This document shows positions 23,648 through 32,639 of a DNA stretch of 64,000 bases, in pieces. The position numbers and the translations under genes are program-made. How positions within the stretch are numbered: the stretch's first letter is position 1; each line of letters starts with the position of its first letter. The stretch covers positions 9,920,413 to 9,984,412 of the forward strand of contig JAJEKV010000003.1 in assembly GCA_021234155.1 (NCBI GenBank). Reading direction: 5' to 3'. The notes beneath the pieces were generated by a model that worked only from the letters and a program-made list of their open reading frames with translations, did not search any database and was not told where the DNA came from. Source of the DNA: Isoetes taiwanensis (lineage: Eukaryota; Streptophyta; Lycopodiopsida; Isoetales; Isoetaceae).

Positions 23648-25280
23648 AAGGGGTGAAATGGGAAAGGGAAAAGGGAAAAGAAAGGAAAAATGGAGAAAAA
23701 AGGAAAAGGGAGGGGAAAAGGACAAAAGGAAAGGGAGAAAGGAAAAAGGGGAAATAGGAAAATAAAAATAAAAAAAGGAAAAAATGAAAATAGAAAAAGG
23801 AAAGGGGAAAAGGACAAAAAAATAGAGTAGAAAGGGAAAGGGAGGAGAAAATGATAGAGGGAAGGCAAAAGGGCCGAAGGAAAAGGGAAGACAAAAGGGC
23901 CGAAGGAAAAGGGAAGGAAAAAAGGAGAAATGAGAAAAAGTGGAGAAAAGGGAAGAAAAAAGGGAAGGCAAAATGGCCGAAGGAAAAGGGAAGACAAAAG
24001 GGCCGAAGGAAAAGGGAAGATAAAAGGGCCAAAGGAAAAGGGAAGGGGAAAAAGAGAAGAGAAAAAAATGGAGAAAGGGGCTGGGAAAAAGGGATTAGGA
24101 AAAGAGAAAGGGAAAGAGAAAAAGAAAGGGCCAAGGGAGGGGGAAATGGAAGGGAAAAAAGGGAAGAGAGAAAGAAGGAAAAGGGCCATTGGGAAAAGGA
24201 AAAGGGAAGCAAAGGGAAGGGAAAGGGAAGGAGGAAAAGGAAAAAAGGAAGGTGAAAAGAAGGGGGGAAAATAAAAAAGGAAAAACAGGAAAAATGGGGA
24301 GCGAGAAAATGAAAAATTGAGAAGAGAAAAAGAAAATGAGAAAGAAGAAAAGGGAAAAGGAGAAAAAAACAAAAAAATAGAGTAGAAAAGGAAAGGGGAG
24401 GAGAAAATGATAAAGGGAAGGCAAAAGGGCCGAAGAAAAAGGGAAGACAAAAGGGCCGAAGGAAAAGGGAAGGAAAAAAGGAGAAATGAGAAAAAAGTGG
24501 AGAAAAGGGAAGAAAAAAGGAAAGGCAAAATGACCGAAGGAAAAGGGAAGACAAAAGGGCCAAAGGAAAAGGAAAGACAAAAGGGCCGACGGAAAAGGGA
24601 AGGAAAAAAAGAGAAGTGGAAAAAAAGTGGAGAAAGGGGTTGGGAAAAAGGGCTTAGGAAAAGAGAAAGGGAAAGAGAAAAAGAAAGGGCCAAGGGAGGG
24701 GGAAATGGAAGGGAAAAAAGGGAAGAGAGAAAGGATTGGGAGAGGAGGAAAAGGCCCATTAGGAAAAGGAAAAGGGAAGCAAAGGGAAGGGAAAGGGAAG
24801 GAGGAAAAGGAAAAAAGGAAGGTGAAAAGAAGGGGGAAAATAAAAAAAGAAAAACGGGAAAAATGGGGAGCGAGAAAATGAAAAATTGAGAAGGGAAAAA
24901 GAAAAGGAGAATGGGCAAACGAGAAAAGGGAAAAGAAAAAAAAAAAGGGAGTAAAACAGGAAAATAAAAAAGGAAGGAAAAAAAAAAAGAAAAAGGGAAA
25001 AAGAAAACACAACGAATGTAATAACAAAAAAGGGAAAAAGGAAAGGGAAAAAGGGAAAAGGGAAAAGGGAAAAAGGAAAAAGTAAAGGGCAAAATGAAAT
25101 GGGAGAAAAGGAAAGGGAAAAATAGAAAAGGAAAAACATGAAAATGGCAAAAACATGAAAAGGGCAACGGAAGAAATGGCATAGTGGAAAAAGGTAAACA
25201 AGAAAATAGAAAAAGAAAGGAAGGAAAGAGGGGGAAAAAATGGAAAGCAGAAAAAGACAAAGGGGAAAGGGAAAAAACTT
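23648..25280 (+). repeat. 1.6-kb polypurine (A/G) tract with about 560-bp internal duplication
   Basis: The plus strand is almost only A and G, built from AAAGGG, GGAAAAGGG and GGCCGAAGGAAAAGGGA-type units. A block starting at 23847 recurs at about 24404 with the same sub-order, so a higher-order unit of roughly 560 bp is present at least twice. The long Phe/Pro/Ser/Leu-rich minus-strand frame across it is a composition effect. Confidence 0.85.
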
Positions 25281-25393
25281 GGGGAACCTTGAGGGAACTG
25301 GGAAATGCAGTTGAATGCTCTTAATTGTGCAATCTTAAAAATGTGAGTTCATTTAACAATTGCTCCAATGTATCATTTATTGTTCCTAGCTAT

Positions 25394-25410
25394 GCCCAGC
25401 AACGCTGGGC
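25394..25410 (+). terminator. Helitron 3' terminal hairpin
   Basis: Perfect 7-bp stem with a 3-base loop, 8 bases before the terminal CTAG. In Helitrons such a hairpin marks the end of rolling-circle transfer. Confidence 0.6.
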
Positions 25411-25559
25411 TCCATTTCTAGTATTATATGGTGTTGATTTCATACGTGCAAAATACAATTATGAGGGCTCTCGCTGCCCTACGTCACCCCCCATGTGAAT
25501 ATGCACCCAAACCAAAGGGGGTTTAAGGGGGATTTTAATTTAAATGTGTTGGACCCAAT

Positions 25560-26789
25560 GGTTGTGTTAATTAATGTCAATGGTAGTTATGTGTTGGTTG
25601 TTAATGTCAATGATTGTTATGTGTTGGTTGTTATGTGTTGAGGGATTTAATTTTTATATGTTGGATGTTAATGGTTTGTGTTGCAAAAAAATTTTTTTGG
25701 CCCCTTCAGGGCCTTAGGGACGTCACTCCTTCCTCCCCTCGGTGTGACAAAAAATTTAGAATTCAAACCAGAAAAAAACTAGAATTCATTTGAGGCTTTC
25801 ATCACCTGTAGCTTTTGAATTTGATCATAATAAAACAAATAGAACATAAGTAAAAGTTACCATAAAGATAGAGCAGATTGATCCCATTATTCTGAAAGTC
25901 ATAAAGTTTGCAACGCAAAGAAAACCCCCTGTTATTACGCTACATATTGTTACTTCTGCTACAACTATTTCTCTTTCACAATGATACCATTGTTTATCAA
26001 TCCATATGATTTTGGATGCTCCATCGTAGCTTTAAAGGTAATGCATGATTCACCTTATGGTTCGATTAAAGTTCCAAACCTACAATATAAATGCATTCTT
26101 GTGGCCCTTTGTTTGGTGATCTGCGTGACATGGAAAAGGGCGTGGAATAATCCGCTGTTGTGTGCATAAGAATCCTTGTTGATTGAAGCTAAAGGCTGGC
26201 TGCTATGAACAATCCGCAGCCGGGGAATATCAAGAGTTGGAAACAAGCAGAGGGCCTAAACTTGAATCTGCAGACAAATCTTAGGAAGGAAACAAAAGGG
26301 GTTTTGCAGCACTACATTGTAGAATCGGGGAAACCAATATCTTGTAAAAAAAACATTATGCTAACTGAAGAAACATTAAAAACAAATACCTTTGTAAGTG
26401 TGAGCAAAAATCCATCTCGGGTGGTAGTAAAATCCACTCCGGCAATAAGAATCCAAGAGGGCAAGTACACATGCATATGCACACATGCACACACATGCAC
26501 ATGCACTTGCACTTGCACATGCACAATACACATGCACATGCACACACATGCACATGCATGTGCACATGCATGCATACACATGCGCGATGTTCATGCTGAA
26601 CAAACACATGCAGAGAAAGACAACAACCCTCGGATTGTTCCAACCAACGAAAATCAACGGCCCATAAAGGGTGCACTCTAGAAATACTATTTAGTACACC
26701 TCAACGAATACAACAACGAAATCATAGAAAAACCATGTGAAAAAACGTATAAAAATCTAAAAGTAACCCCCTGTTATTGTGCTACATAT
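25560..26789. other. Right part of the unit-1 insertion: minisatellite-like and unassigned sequence
   Basis: TGTTATGTGTTGGTTGTTAA-type units recur at 25560-25690. A 25-bp motif (AACCCCCTGTTATT, then GCTACATAT) occurs directly repeated at 25923-25947 and 26766-26790, bracketing about 820 bp. A possible exon lies in that bracket at 26205-26460 (NPQPGNIKSWKQAEGLNLNL, then NTFVSVSKNPSRVVVKSTPA), with no recognised family. Confidence 0.4.
26463..26583. repeat. CACATG/CACTTG-type microsatellite
   Basis: Alternating CACATG, CACACATG and CACTTG units. The Cys/His/Met-rich open frames on both strands here are by-products of the repeat. Confidence 0.85.
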
Positions 26790-28109
26790 GCATATATGGA
26801 ACTAAGATGCTTTAGGAGTAGAATAATGAGCAATATTTTTCTCTTTGGAAACTCATAGATCTGTTATGTAAATTATCTATATATTATGAATCTTACTCTC
26901 TCTTACACTCCTCGAGAGGTGAGAAGTTCAAATGTTGTAGTAAAAGAAGCAAGAGTGTTTGCAAGTCGTGGCATCTTCCTATTGGATTAAAGAAAATTTC
27001 AATTCTTTCATACTTTTGCAAAGTGAGAAGTCTAAAAATTGTAGTTCTATGAGCAATGTGTTTCTCTATTTGAGGCTTAGAAGAAGCATACTTGTATACA
27101 AGTCTCAACTCCCACACTCTAAAATTCCATACTTTTGCAAAGGTGACAAGTTCAACTGTCGTAGTTGTATTTTCAATGGTTGTGTTGTATGCAAGTTTCA
27201 ACATCAAAACTATAGACTTATAACATCTATAAATTGGTCATGTTGTTCTTTTTTGTCCATATAATGTAGAGTAATGTACAGAAGTCATGACATAGGATAA
27301 TGACGAGGGATACACTTCTACAGTCCACTACAGTAATGTATTATACTCTCCAAACTTCATAATGGGAAACCTTAAAAATTTGACACGCATCTTTGTCCAT
27401 GTTATTCTTTGACTTGTGTGTAGTTGAACAAAAGAGCCTCAATTTGCTAACAACCATCAAAACATACTCAAAATCATGACAAATTCCTACTCAGAATACG
27501 ACTCTCAAAATTCATGTTTCATTCATCTTTTTACATAAGTTGCCTACCCAATTCCACGAATTGCACAGCTAGATTCTAGAATGGGGCTCGCATGAAACCA
27601 ACAAACCGCCCGCTAGATAGGCTTCTCATTCATCTCAGCAGATTTTCTACAATGGTGGACAGTGGGTAGCTGCACACATGCGAACTACCCACGAAAAATA
27701 AAGGGAAAATCCAATTATATCATTTGGACCCCAAAAAATACAATGCTAATAGATGTGTGGCTGGTGTACCTGCCGAAAGCTTATCACCGGGATTAAAAAA
27801 CCCCGCCCTTTCGGGTTTTCGAGGAAAAACCCTAGTGATAAACCTTTGGCAAGGGGCTTGGACAAACGTAAGGCATAGAAATCGGCTCCCAAAACCCGCG
27901 GCGTGGAGAAGTCGAAACATATGCGGCTCGCCAACTTTGTACTGCACATCACCAAAACAACAAAGCGAGAGAAAACAAACCTCGAGTGGGAGGGCTGATC
28001 CGCAGCGTGCCATGCGACAAAAACAAAAACCTCTTCAAATAGAGGGGCTGGTCACGCAGCGTGTCGGGCGACAAATACAATAAACAAAGAAGGGGAGGGT
28101 GGGTTCAAA
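26790..28109. other. Region without a recognised gene (unit 1), with local tandem duplications
   Basis: Shared with 52481-53798. The first 120 bases repeat 21612-21740 (in unit 2 the two copies are adjacent, 52339-52480 and 52481-52590). A roughly 60-bp motif (ACCTC, AGAGGGGCTG, CGACAAA) is repeated around 27975-28090. No gene is supported. Confidence 0.5.
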
Positions 28110-28273
28110 GAGAATAAGGATGCTGGGAGAGAAGAGGAAGTGCCGATGAGGCGTTGATCTGAGAACCGGCGCCTAAAATAGCGAACTCCCAACCCGAGAA
28201 AGGGCGCATGCATGCAAGACATGCATGCTCGCCCTATTCTAGAATGTCGATCCGATGTCTCGGATCGATGGGA
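28110..28273. repeat. Direct repeat left of the LINE (unit 1)
   Basis: From TTCAAAGAGAATAA to CGGATCGATGGGAT this stretch recurs at 29168-29341, on the other side of the LINE fragment. It contains a GCATGC-rich piece and a perfect palindrome, CGATCCGA-TGTC-TCGGATCG. The unit-2 pair is 53799-53979 and 54881-55061. Confidence 0.8.
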
Positions 28274-29132
28274 TCTAAATTGGGCTCGCATGAAACCAAC
28301 AAACCGCCCGAATACCGGAGAACTTCCTTAACAAAGCTGGAATCGAGGGCCGAAGGTCGCGGGATGATGGCTAAAGAAGAGCCAAAGCCGAGAAAGGACA
28401 TGCCCGGCATGAAAGTAGCGTAAATTGGCCAAACCAAGCGGGGAAGAAAATGGCCTTTGGTGGTACCGGTGAATCAACGAAAGTAGTTTGGGCGGGTTTG
28501 GGACAAGTTACTTCATCCAAAGTTATCAGTTTTGTGGTGGCAGATCATCCATAGATGTGTGCGCGTCAATGTTTTGGTCCACAAATTTCGTCCTGAGGTG
28601 CCTGGGACATGCCCTTTATGCGCTCAAAGGGATGAGACAATCGAGAATTGTTTCTTCTTATGCCAGCATGCTAGACCGACTTGGTTGTGGCTTCAGAGTC
28701 TTTTTTATTGCAGTTTGAATAGTCAACAAGTCTTATTGGCAGTGTACCCAAGTTCTTGGGACAATATGGCAAAGAGGGCATTTCACTTAGCTTCAGCATG
28801 GATCATTTGGTCAACGTGGAAAAGAAGAAACCTCTTTATTTTCAAGGGCCATAGAGCCCCTGATGCTCAAGTGCTTATTGAAGCTAAACAGCGCGCATCG
28901 TCAAAGTGTATATATCTTCCTCCGTAAAGGATGAAGTGAAGAATCGTATTTGGGTACACTATCTCCAAATTAACACTTATATGTAACTCATTTACATGTT
29001 GTGTGCTGTAAGGTGGCGGGTGGTTTTGCTCAATGGACAATTCCTCCACTGGGTTTTCAGCCCCCCCATCTCTGTTGCTCGTTTCGATGATTAATAAAGT
29101 TTCCGTCCTTCAAAAAAAAAAAAAAAAAAAAA
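28274..29132 (+). mobile_element. 5'-truncated LINE with zf-RVT domain and poly(A) tail (unit 1)
   Basis: The frame 28532-28927 reads WWQIIHRCVRVNVLVHKF, then CPLCAQRDETIENCFFLCQH, then AWIIWSTWKRRNLFIFKGHR. Cys-x2-Cys, ETIEN, and His/Cys spacing followed by W mark the zf-RVT domain, found at the C-terminus of plant L1-type LINE ORF2 after the reverse transcriptase. The 3' end has TTAATAAAGTTTC and about 20 A residues (29112-29132). The reverse transcriptase and endonuclease are missing, so the insertion was 5'-truncated, the usual outcome of target-primed reverse transcription. The exact 5' end is not certain; 28274 is the end of the left direct repeat. Confidence 0.75.
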
Positions 29133-29167
29133 GCGGGAAGAAGCCCCTTCCACGCACGGGAAACAAT

Positions 29168-29341
29168 TCAAAGAGAATAAAGATGCTGGCGAGAGAAGAG
29201 GAAGCGCCGATGAGGCGTTGATGCAAAACCGCGCCTAAAATAGCGAACTCCCAACCCGAAAGGGCATGCCTTTGCATGCATGCATAAGACATGCATGCTC
29301 GCCCCATTCTAGAATGTCGATCCGATGTCTCGGATCGATGG
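29168..29341. repeat. Direct repeat right of the LINE (unit 1)
   Basis: Partner of 28110-28273. About 36 bases separate it from the poly(A) tail, and 164-174 bp is far longer than usual LINE target duplications, so an older local duplication is more likely. Confidence 0.75.
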
Positions 29342-29603
29342 GATGTCTTTATAAAGATCCACAAAGCGGACGATAAGTTTCAATAAAAGAGCATTTTAGA
29401 TGTATTTTTACGGAAAAAAAAGCGAAGATGGGACAGTTTGAGATTTAGGCCTATATGAGTCTCAAAATGCATGTTTCATTCATCTTCTTTACATAGATTA
29501 CCTACCCGGTCCACGAGGTTGCACAACTTCGATTGGCAATTAGATGTATTTTTTAGTAAAAACCAACCCGAAGATGGGAGAGTTTGAGATTTAAAGGATC
29601 TAT

Positions 29604-29998
29604 ATGGAAGTGAGAATTTTAAAGGCATGTCGGTTCTCTGAGAAAGTTGTAACTTCCATTGACCACCTAATTCCAAACTCTTCCTTGCCTCTAGCCCCAG
29701 ATAAATATGCGGATTATGCCACGGCTTACCCACAAAAATGTAGCGAGAGGCCGCGAAATATTTCATGTCCTAATTTTTTTGATCTACAAGAGAAATGGGG
29801 TCCAGTGTACCTACAACTTTCTTCATTTCTGTCTAAAGTTGCCCTTGCCAGTCAGGTAAGAGTGCATCGGTGCTCCATTAGTCTTAAAAGCCCTTTTAGT
29901 TGTAATAAAAAACCAGTCAATGTATTTTATCTCACAATTTTTTCAATCCACAGAGTTTCCTGTTCAATCCCATATGAGCTCTTTGGTCTTGGTGGAAA
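29604..29998 (+). pseudogene. Unrecognised two-exon gene fragment (unit 2)
   Basis: An open frame runs to a good splice donor (CAG then GTAAGAG, exon end 29855). It encodes a piece containing SIDHLIPNS, PDKYADYAT, FDLQEK and PVYLQLSSFLSKVALASQ. About 100 bases later a pyrimidine-rich stretch ends in an acceptor (AATCCACAG, 29945-29953), followed by a short reading frame containing IPYELFGLGGN. That second piece ends where the minus-strand ORF1-type element begins (about 29999), so the element may have cut the gene or landed just past its end. The encoded protein looks soluble, with no membrane segment. I do not recognise the family. The same pair of pieces in unit 3 supports real coding origin. 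The exact 5' start of the first exon is not determined. Confidence 0.45.
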
Positions 29999-30600
29999 TA
30001 GATAAAGATAAAGATAAAATTTTTAACGTCCGTTGGAAGCTCTCCGAGCTTATGGGACGAAACAATACAAAGGGCGTAAGCCCAAACTAGGACTCAAACC
30101 CCAACCCAAAAGCAAAGAAAGGGCATAAGCCCAGACAGAAGAAGACATGGGAACTAAACCCCTTACAGAACATAGCAACTACTAAAGCAAAACCAAATAT
30201 AACAAAACCAAGACGTGGGTAGGCAATTAAAAAGTACCCCAACCAAGGGTTGGTAGGCCCTGGTCGAAAATAAGTTCCCGAGCCTCCCAGATAAAGCTGC
30301 CATTTTTTTTGGAGCCTCGCCTCTCGAACCTTGCATAGCTCATCACGCCGTCGAGTTAACTGAACTGCGGAGAGGTCCTCTTGCACCGAAAAGAGAGTGC
30401 CCTTCAAGTGGCTCCCATGCTGTAACACATACAACCTATCCCGGGATGTTGAAAAATGTACCAGAAGATGGCGTGGCCTATCGGGCGGTGGGTACCCACT
30501 CTTTGGGCGATAAAAGTTAAGTGGGCTCACGAATATGCATGATGTACGTAAAGAAGTGTGCAACTACATCGTATATGTGAACGAGGCATTTGTCTCACGG
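29999..30600 (-). mobile_element. Minus-strand ORF1-type LINE-like element with multiple 3' hairpins (unit 2)
   Basis: Read on the minus strand, an ORF1-type frame (30563 down to 30087) leads into a hairpin-rich 3' end. It finishes with ACGTTAAAAATTTTATC and a TATCTT-type repeat tail at 29999-30020. Four small stems of the form GGGC-NNNN-GCCC or similar lie at 30072-30083, 30091-30103, 30121-30132 and 30149-30162. A final stem AAGCTC/GAGCTT lies at 30037-30051. The 5' limit is uncertain. It is absent from unit 1, where a deletion has removed the region. Confidence 0.6.
30087..30563 (-). CDS. L1 ORF1-type protein, RRM and C-terminal part (unit 2, minus strand)
   Basis: The open frame of about 158 codons contains DRPRHLLVHFSTSRDRLYVL, then SVQEDLSAVQLTRRRDELCK, then VREARLQKKW and NPWLGY. 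It is clearly homologous to the plus-strand element at 995-1856 but diverged, so it belongs to a second subfamily. The reading frame runs on past NPWLGY into the hairpin region, giving a hydrophobic tail (FVIFGFALV, then CLGLCPFFAFGLG). That tail is probably untranslated or simply open by chance. The upstream part (HFFTDIMHI-like) is only partly readable, so the copy is probably 5'-truncated. The likely role is RNA binding for retrotransposition, with no enzyme domain. Confidence 0.55.
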   Translation of the reverse strand: MHTSLRTSCIFVSPLNFYRPKSGYPPPDRPRHLLVHFSTSRDRLYVLQHGSHLKGTLFSVQEDLSAVQLTRRRDELCKVREARLQKKWQLYLGGSGTYFRPGPTNPWLGYFLIAYPRLGFVIFGFALVVAMFCKGFSSHVFFCLGLCPFFAFGLGFES

Positions 30601-30912
30601 ACCCCGAGGCAGTAGCGAGGTTCAAATGCCGGTGCGGCGGGTCGAACCCGAGCAATAGAGGCTAAATAATTGCTCTAAACAAATGCATGAAAGTAACCCA
30701 AGACAAAGGTGCTATCAAAGCTGATAGGCAAGTTTGTAGAGAATCAGCCTAAGCATTGGGCCAAGAGTTAAAAAAATGGTCCTCTTAGTGTTATTATAAT
30801 TAAGAGAAGTTATATCAATGGGTTTGCACAACAATTATTGGTGTGCAAGCGGCTATGTTATTACTTGGAACATTAGCGTGCGAGATAGTAAATCATTTTA
30901 TATATGATCTCC

Positions 30913-32639
30913 ATTACGCTAGGTCTTCCCACCGCCTAAGGTTTTCCTTAGGCGCCACCGCCTAACCATCTAGGCACCTTCGGCGTCAACACAAGCGACA
31001 AGCGGCGGGAACACACACAAGCGCGGCATCACGCATCCGATCTAGTGCGCTCGGACTAATCTACCGGCACCGCCAGGCGTTAGATCCCAGCTCAACTTCT
31101 ACGCCATGCGGTATTAGGTGTTGCTTAGTCATATCATGATCCTTTTTTCTTTCGGTTACGAGATTTAGCTCTGGCACAAGCTTACGTCAAGACCTTTCCC
31201 AACCCCAAATTTGGCCCGGCCCACGACCCGCGACTTGGCTAGCCATCGATTCTGCAACAAGCGACCACAGCGACCCGACAGCGGTATCCTGCGCTTCTTT
31301 CTCGGTTTGATTCCCATTCCGATTTTCCAAGTTAATTTTGGTTTGTGCCAACAAACTCACTTCACATTAAGTCTAATATCGGCTGCGTCCAAATCCTACC
31401 TTTCTTTGCCTCTTCTTCTTTGGTTCTTTTGCTCTAGATTGGCCCTCAATCTTCCTCTACTAGAGTTTTCACCGCGGTTCTTTTTGCGAAAGGCGTTCCT
31501 TGTTCATAATTGGTATATACACATTTCAATTTGATCGGTATCCGGGTGCTTTGTCTTTTGCTTGGATCTCTAGGTTGCATCACTTTGGGCTCTTTAGATT
31601 GGCTTTCGGGGTCTTTATATGGCTAAGTGTAGTCGGTGTGGCCGTAACTTCAGCGGTGTGGAACTTCTCCATGTCACATGGCTTGAACATTTCCGCTTCG
31701 AGTCGATCTCATACATCGGCCACGCCTCACGCCAGGCAAGGATCCTTCGCTCTTGCCCTCATCGGACCGGCATCTTCTTTTGGACACCTTGCGGGAATGC
31801 ATCTCTTGCGAGGCGGCGATTTCCTTCGAAGATAAGCTTTTGTTCGGATACTAAATTTGCTTTGCCATCTTCGATGTTGAAACACACGGACCCTCGAGGC
31901 GCATACGCTGGCGGCGGGGTGCAAGCGAGAGACTCATAGGGATAGCGGTGTGGAGATGGCGGATAAAGGTCGGGGTGGCATGCAAGCACATGATCATAGT
32001 GGCATGCTTGGGATAAGGACCATGGGAGGATGCGAGGCGGCGAGAAATTCACTCGGGCGGCCGGTGGACAAAAGCTTGAATTTGCGCGCCATCGTAGGCA
32101 TGCGAGGCAAATCCCGCCTTGGATGTAGAAGAGGCAGCCAACTTCTTCCACGGATGTTATGCACATTGAGGAGGCCCGCCATTATTACGGCCACCTTGGG
32201 GTTGGGGCTCGAGAGGCGGACCGACCCGCCATATCATCGTCGGTTCAATAGCCCGGGGATAGGTTGTATGTCCTTGGCATGGAAGTCATTTAAAAGACAC
32301 CCACTTCTCGGTTCAAGAAGATCTCTCTCGCTCCGGTGACGGGGCGGCGGCGGGGAATTGTTTAGAGTCGCGAGAGGCTCGGCTACTGCGGCAAAAGTGG
32401 GCGGTGTATCGAGGAGAATGCGGCAATCATCCAGAGACCGGTGGCCCCAGAACCCATGGCTTGGGTACACTTAGCTCATGTGCACATGCTTAGATACTTA
32501 TTATCATTTTTGTTGTGTTTTCTTATGTTGATATTCTTCACTCTTTTTTTTATTCTTGTCATCGGGCTCCGCCCCATCTTTTGTATTGGGTCCCATAACC
32601 CGATTGGGTTCTCATGGGACGTTAAAATTTCTATCTATC
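30913..32639 (+). mobile_element. ORF1-only LINE-like element (unit 2)
   Basis: This is the 1.73-kb counterpart of 282-2021, with the same flanks (GATCTCC and TTAAGG). The 5' inverted repeat around 30935-30953 and the 3' hairpins are kept. It entered before the unit was triplicated. Confidence 0.7.
31619..32474 (+). pseudogene. L1 ORF1-type protein, frame-broken copy (unit 2)
   Basis: Here the N-terminal frame reads MAKCSRCGRNFSGVELL from the ATG at 31619. The RRM and C-terminal parts are readable only in pieces, because bases differ from unit 1 at nearly every CAG and CTG. Examples are the region matching PRHIIVQF (about 32225-32245) and the C-terminal NPWLGYT (end 32474). Since the same residues are readable in unit 1, these breaks may be sequence errors rather than decay. 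Role and family as for the unit-1 copy. Confidence 0.5.

Larger units (their letters stand above)
23520..25421 (+). mobile_element. Non-autonomous Helitron-like element with polypurine cargo
   Basis: The 5' end is TCTTATATAATAAAAATATA preceded by A. Within 100 bases it has motifs common at plant Helitron 5' ends (AACGGTTGAGGATTTGATC, then CCAACGGTGAAGATGACGTG). The 3' end has a perfect 7-bp stem (GCCCAGC-AAC-GCTGGGC, 25394-25410) followed by CTAG at 25418-25421 and then T. A-to-T host bases, 5' TC, 3' hairpin and CTRR together fit the Helitron definition. It lies inside the inverted-repeat element and encodes no RepHel. Confidence 0.6.
23291..25559. mobile_element. Element with 93-bp terminal inverted repeats (unit 1 only), carrying a nested Helitron
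   Basis: ATTGGGTCCAACACATTTAA at 23291 is matched in inverse orientation by the end at 25559. Homology covers about 93 bp (23291-23383 against 25467-25559) with only a few mismatches. Without the nested 1.9 kb the element would be about 367 bp, a MITE-like size. A target-site duplication could not be recognised. The left end directly follows a poly(A) run. No transposase is present. Confidence 0.65.
1..29667. repeat. Tandem segmental repeat, unit 1
   Basis: The sequence starting at base 1 recurs at 29668 and 55385, in the same orientation and with the same internal order. Unit 1 differs from unit 2 by a private insertion at 21758-26789 and by a loss of about 1 kb at position 127/128, where unit 2 holds 29795-30764. 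Outside CAG/CTG-type sites the copies are close to identical over long stretches, for example 17150-17900 against 47840-48600. Confidence 0.9.

Noticed and set aside
23629-25260. Very long minus-strand open frame (543 codons) rich in Phe, Pro, Ser and Leu, and several overlapping Lys/Glu/Gly-rich plus-strand frames
   Set aside because: The sequence is an A/G-only array, so stops are rare on both strands. Composition explains the frames; there is no domain or start context.
26312-26676. Cys/His/Met-rich frames on both strands
   Set aside because: They translate the CACATG-type microsatellite; no real zinc-binding pattern beyond the repeat period.
27724-28083. Open frame of 119 codons (MDPKKYNANRCVAG) repeated in unit 2
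   Set aside because: It spans a locally duplicated 60-bp motif and has no protein-like conservation beyond the DNA identity of the units.
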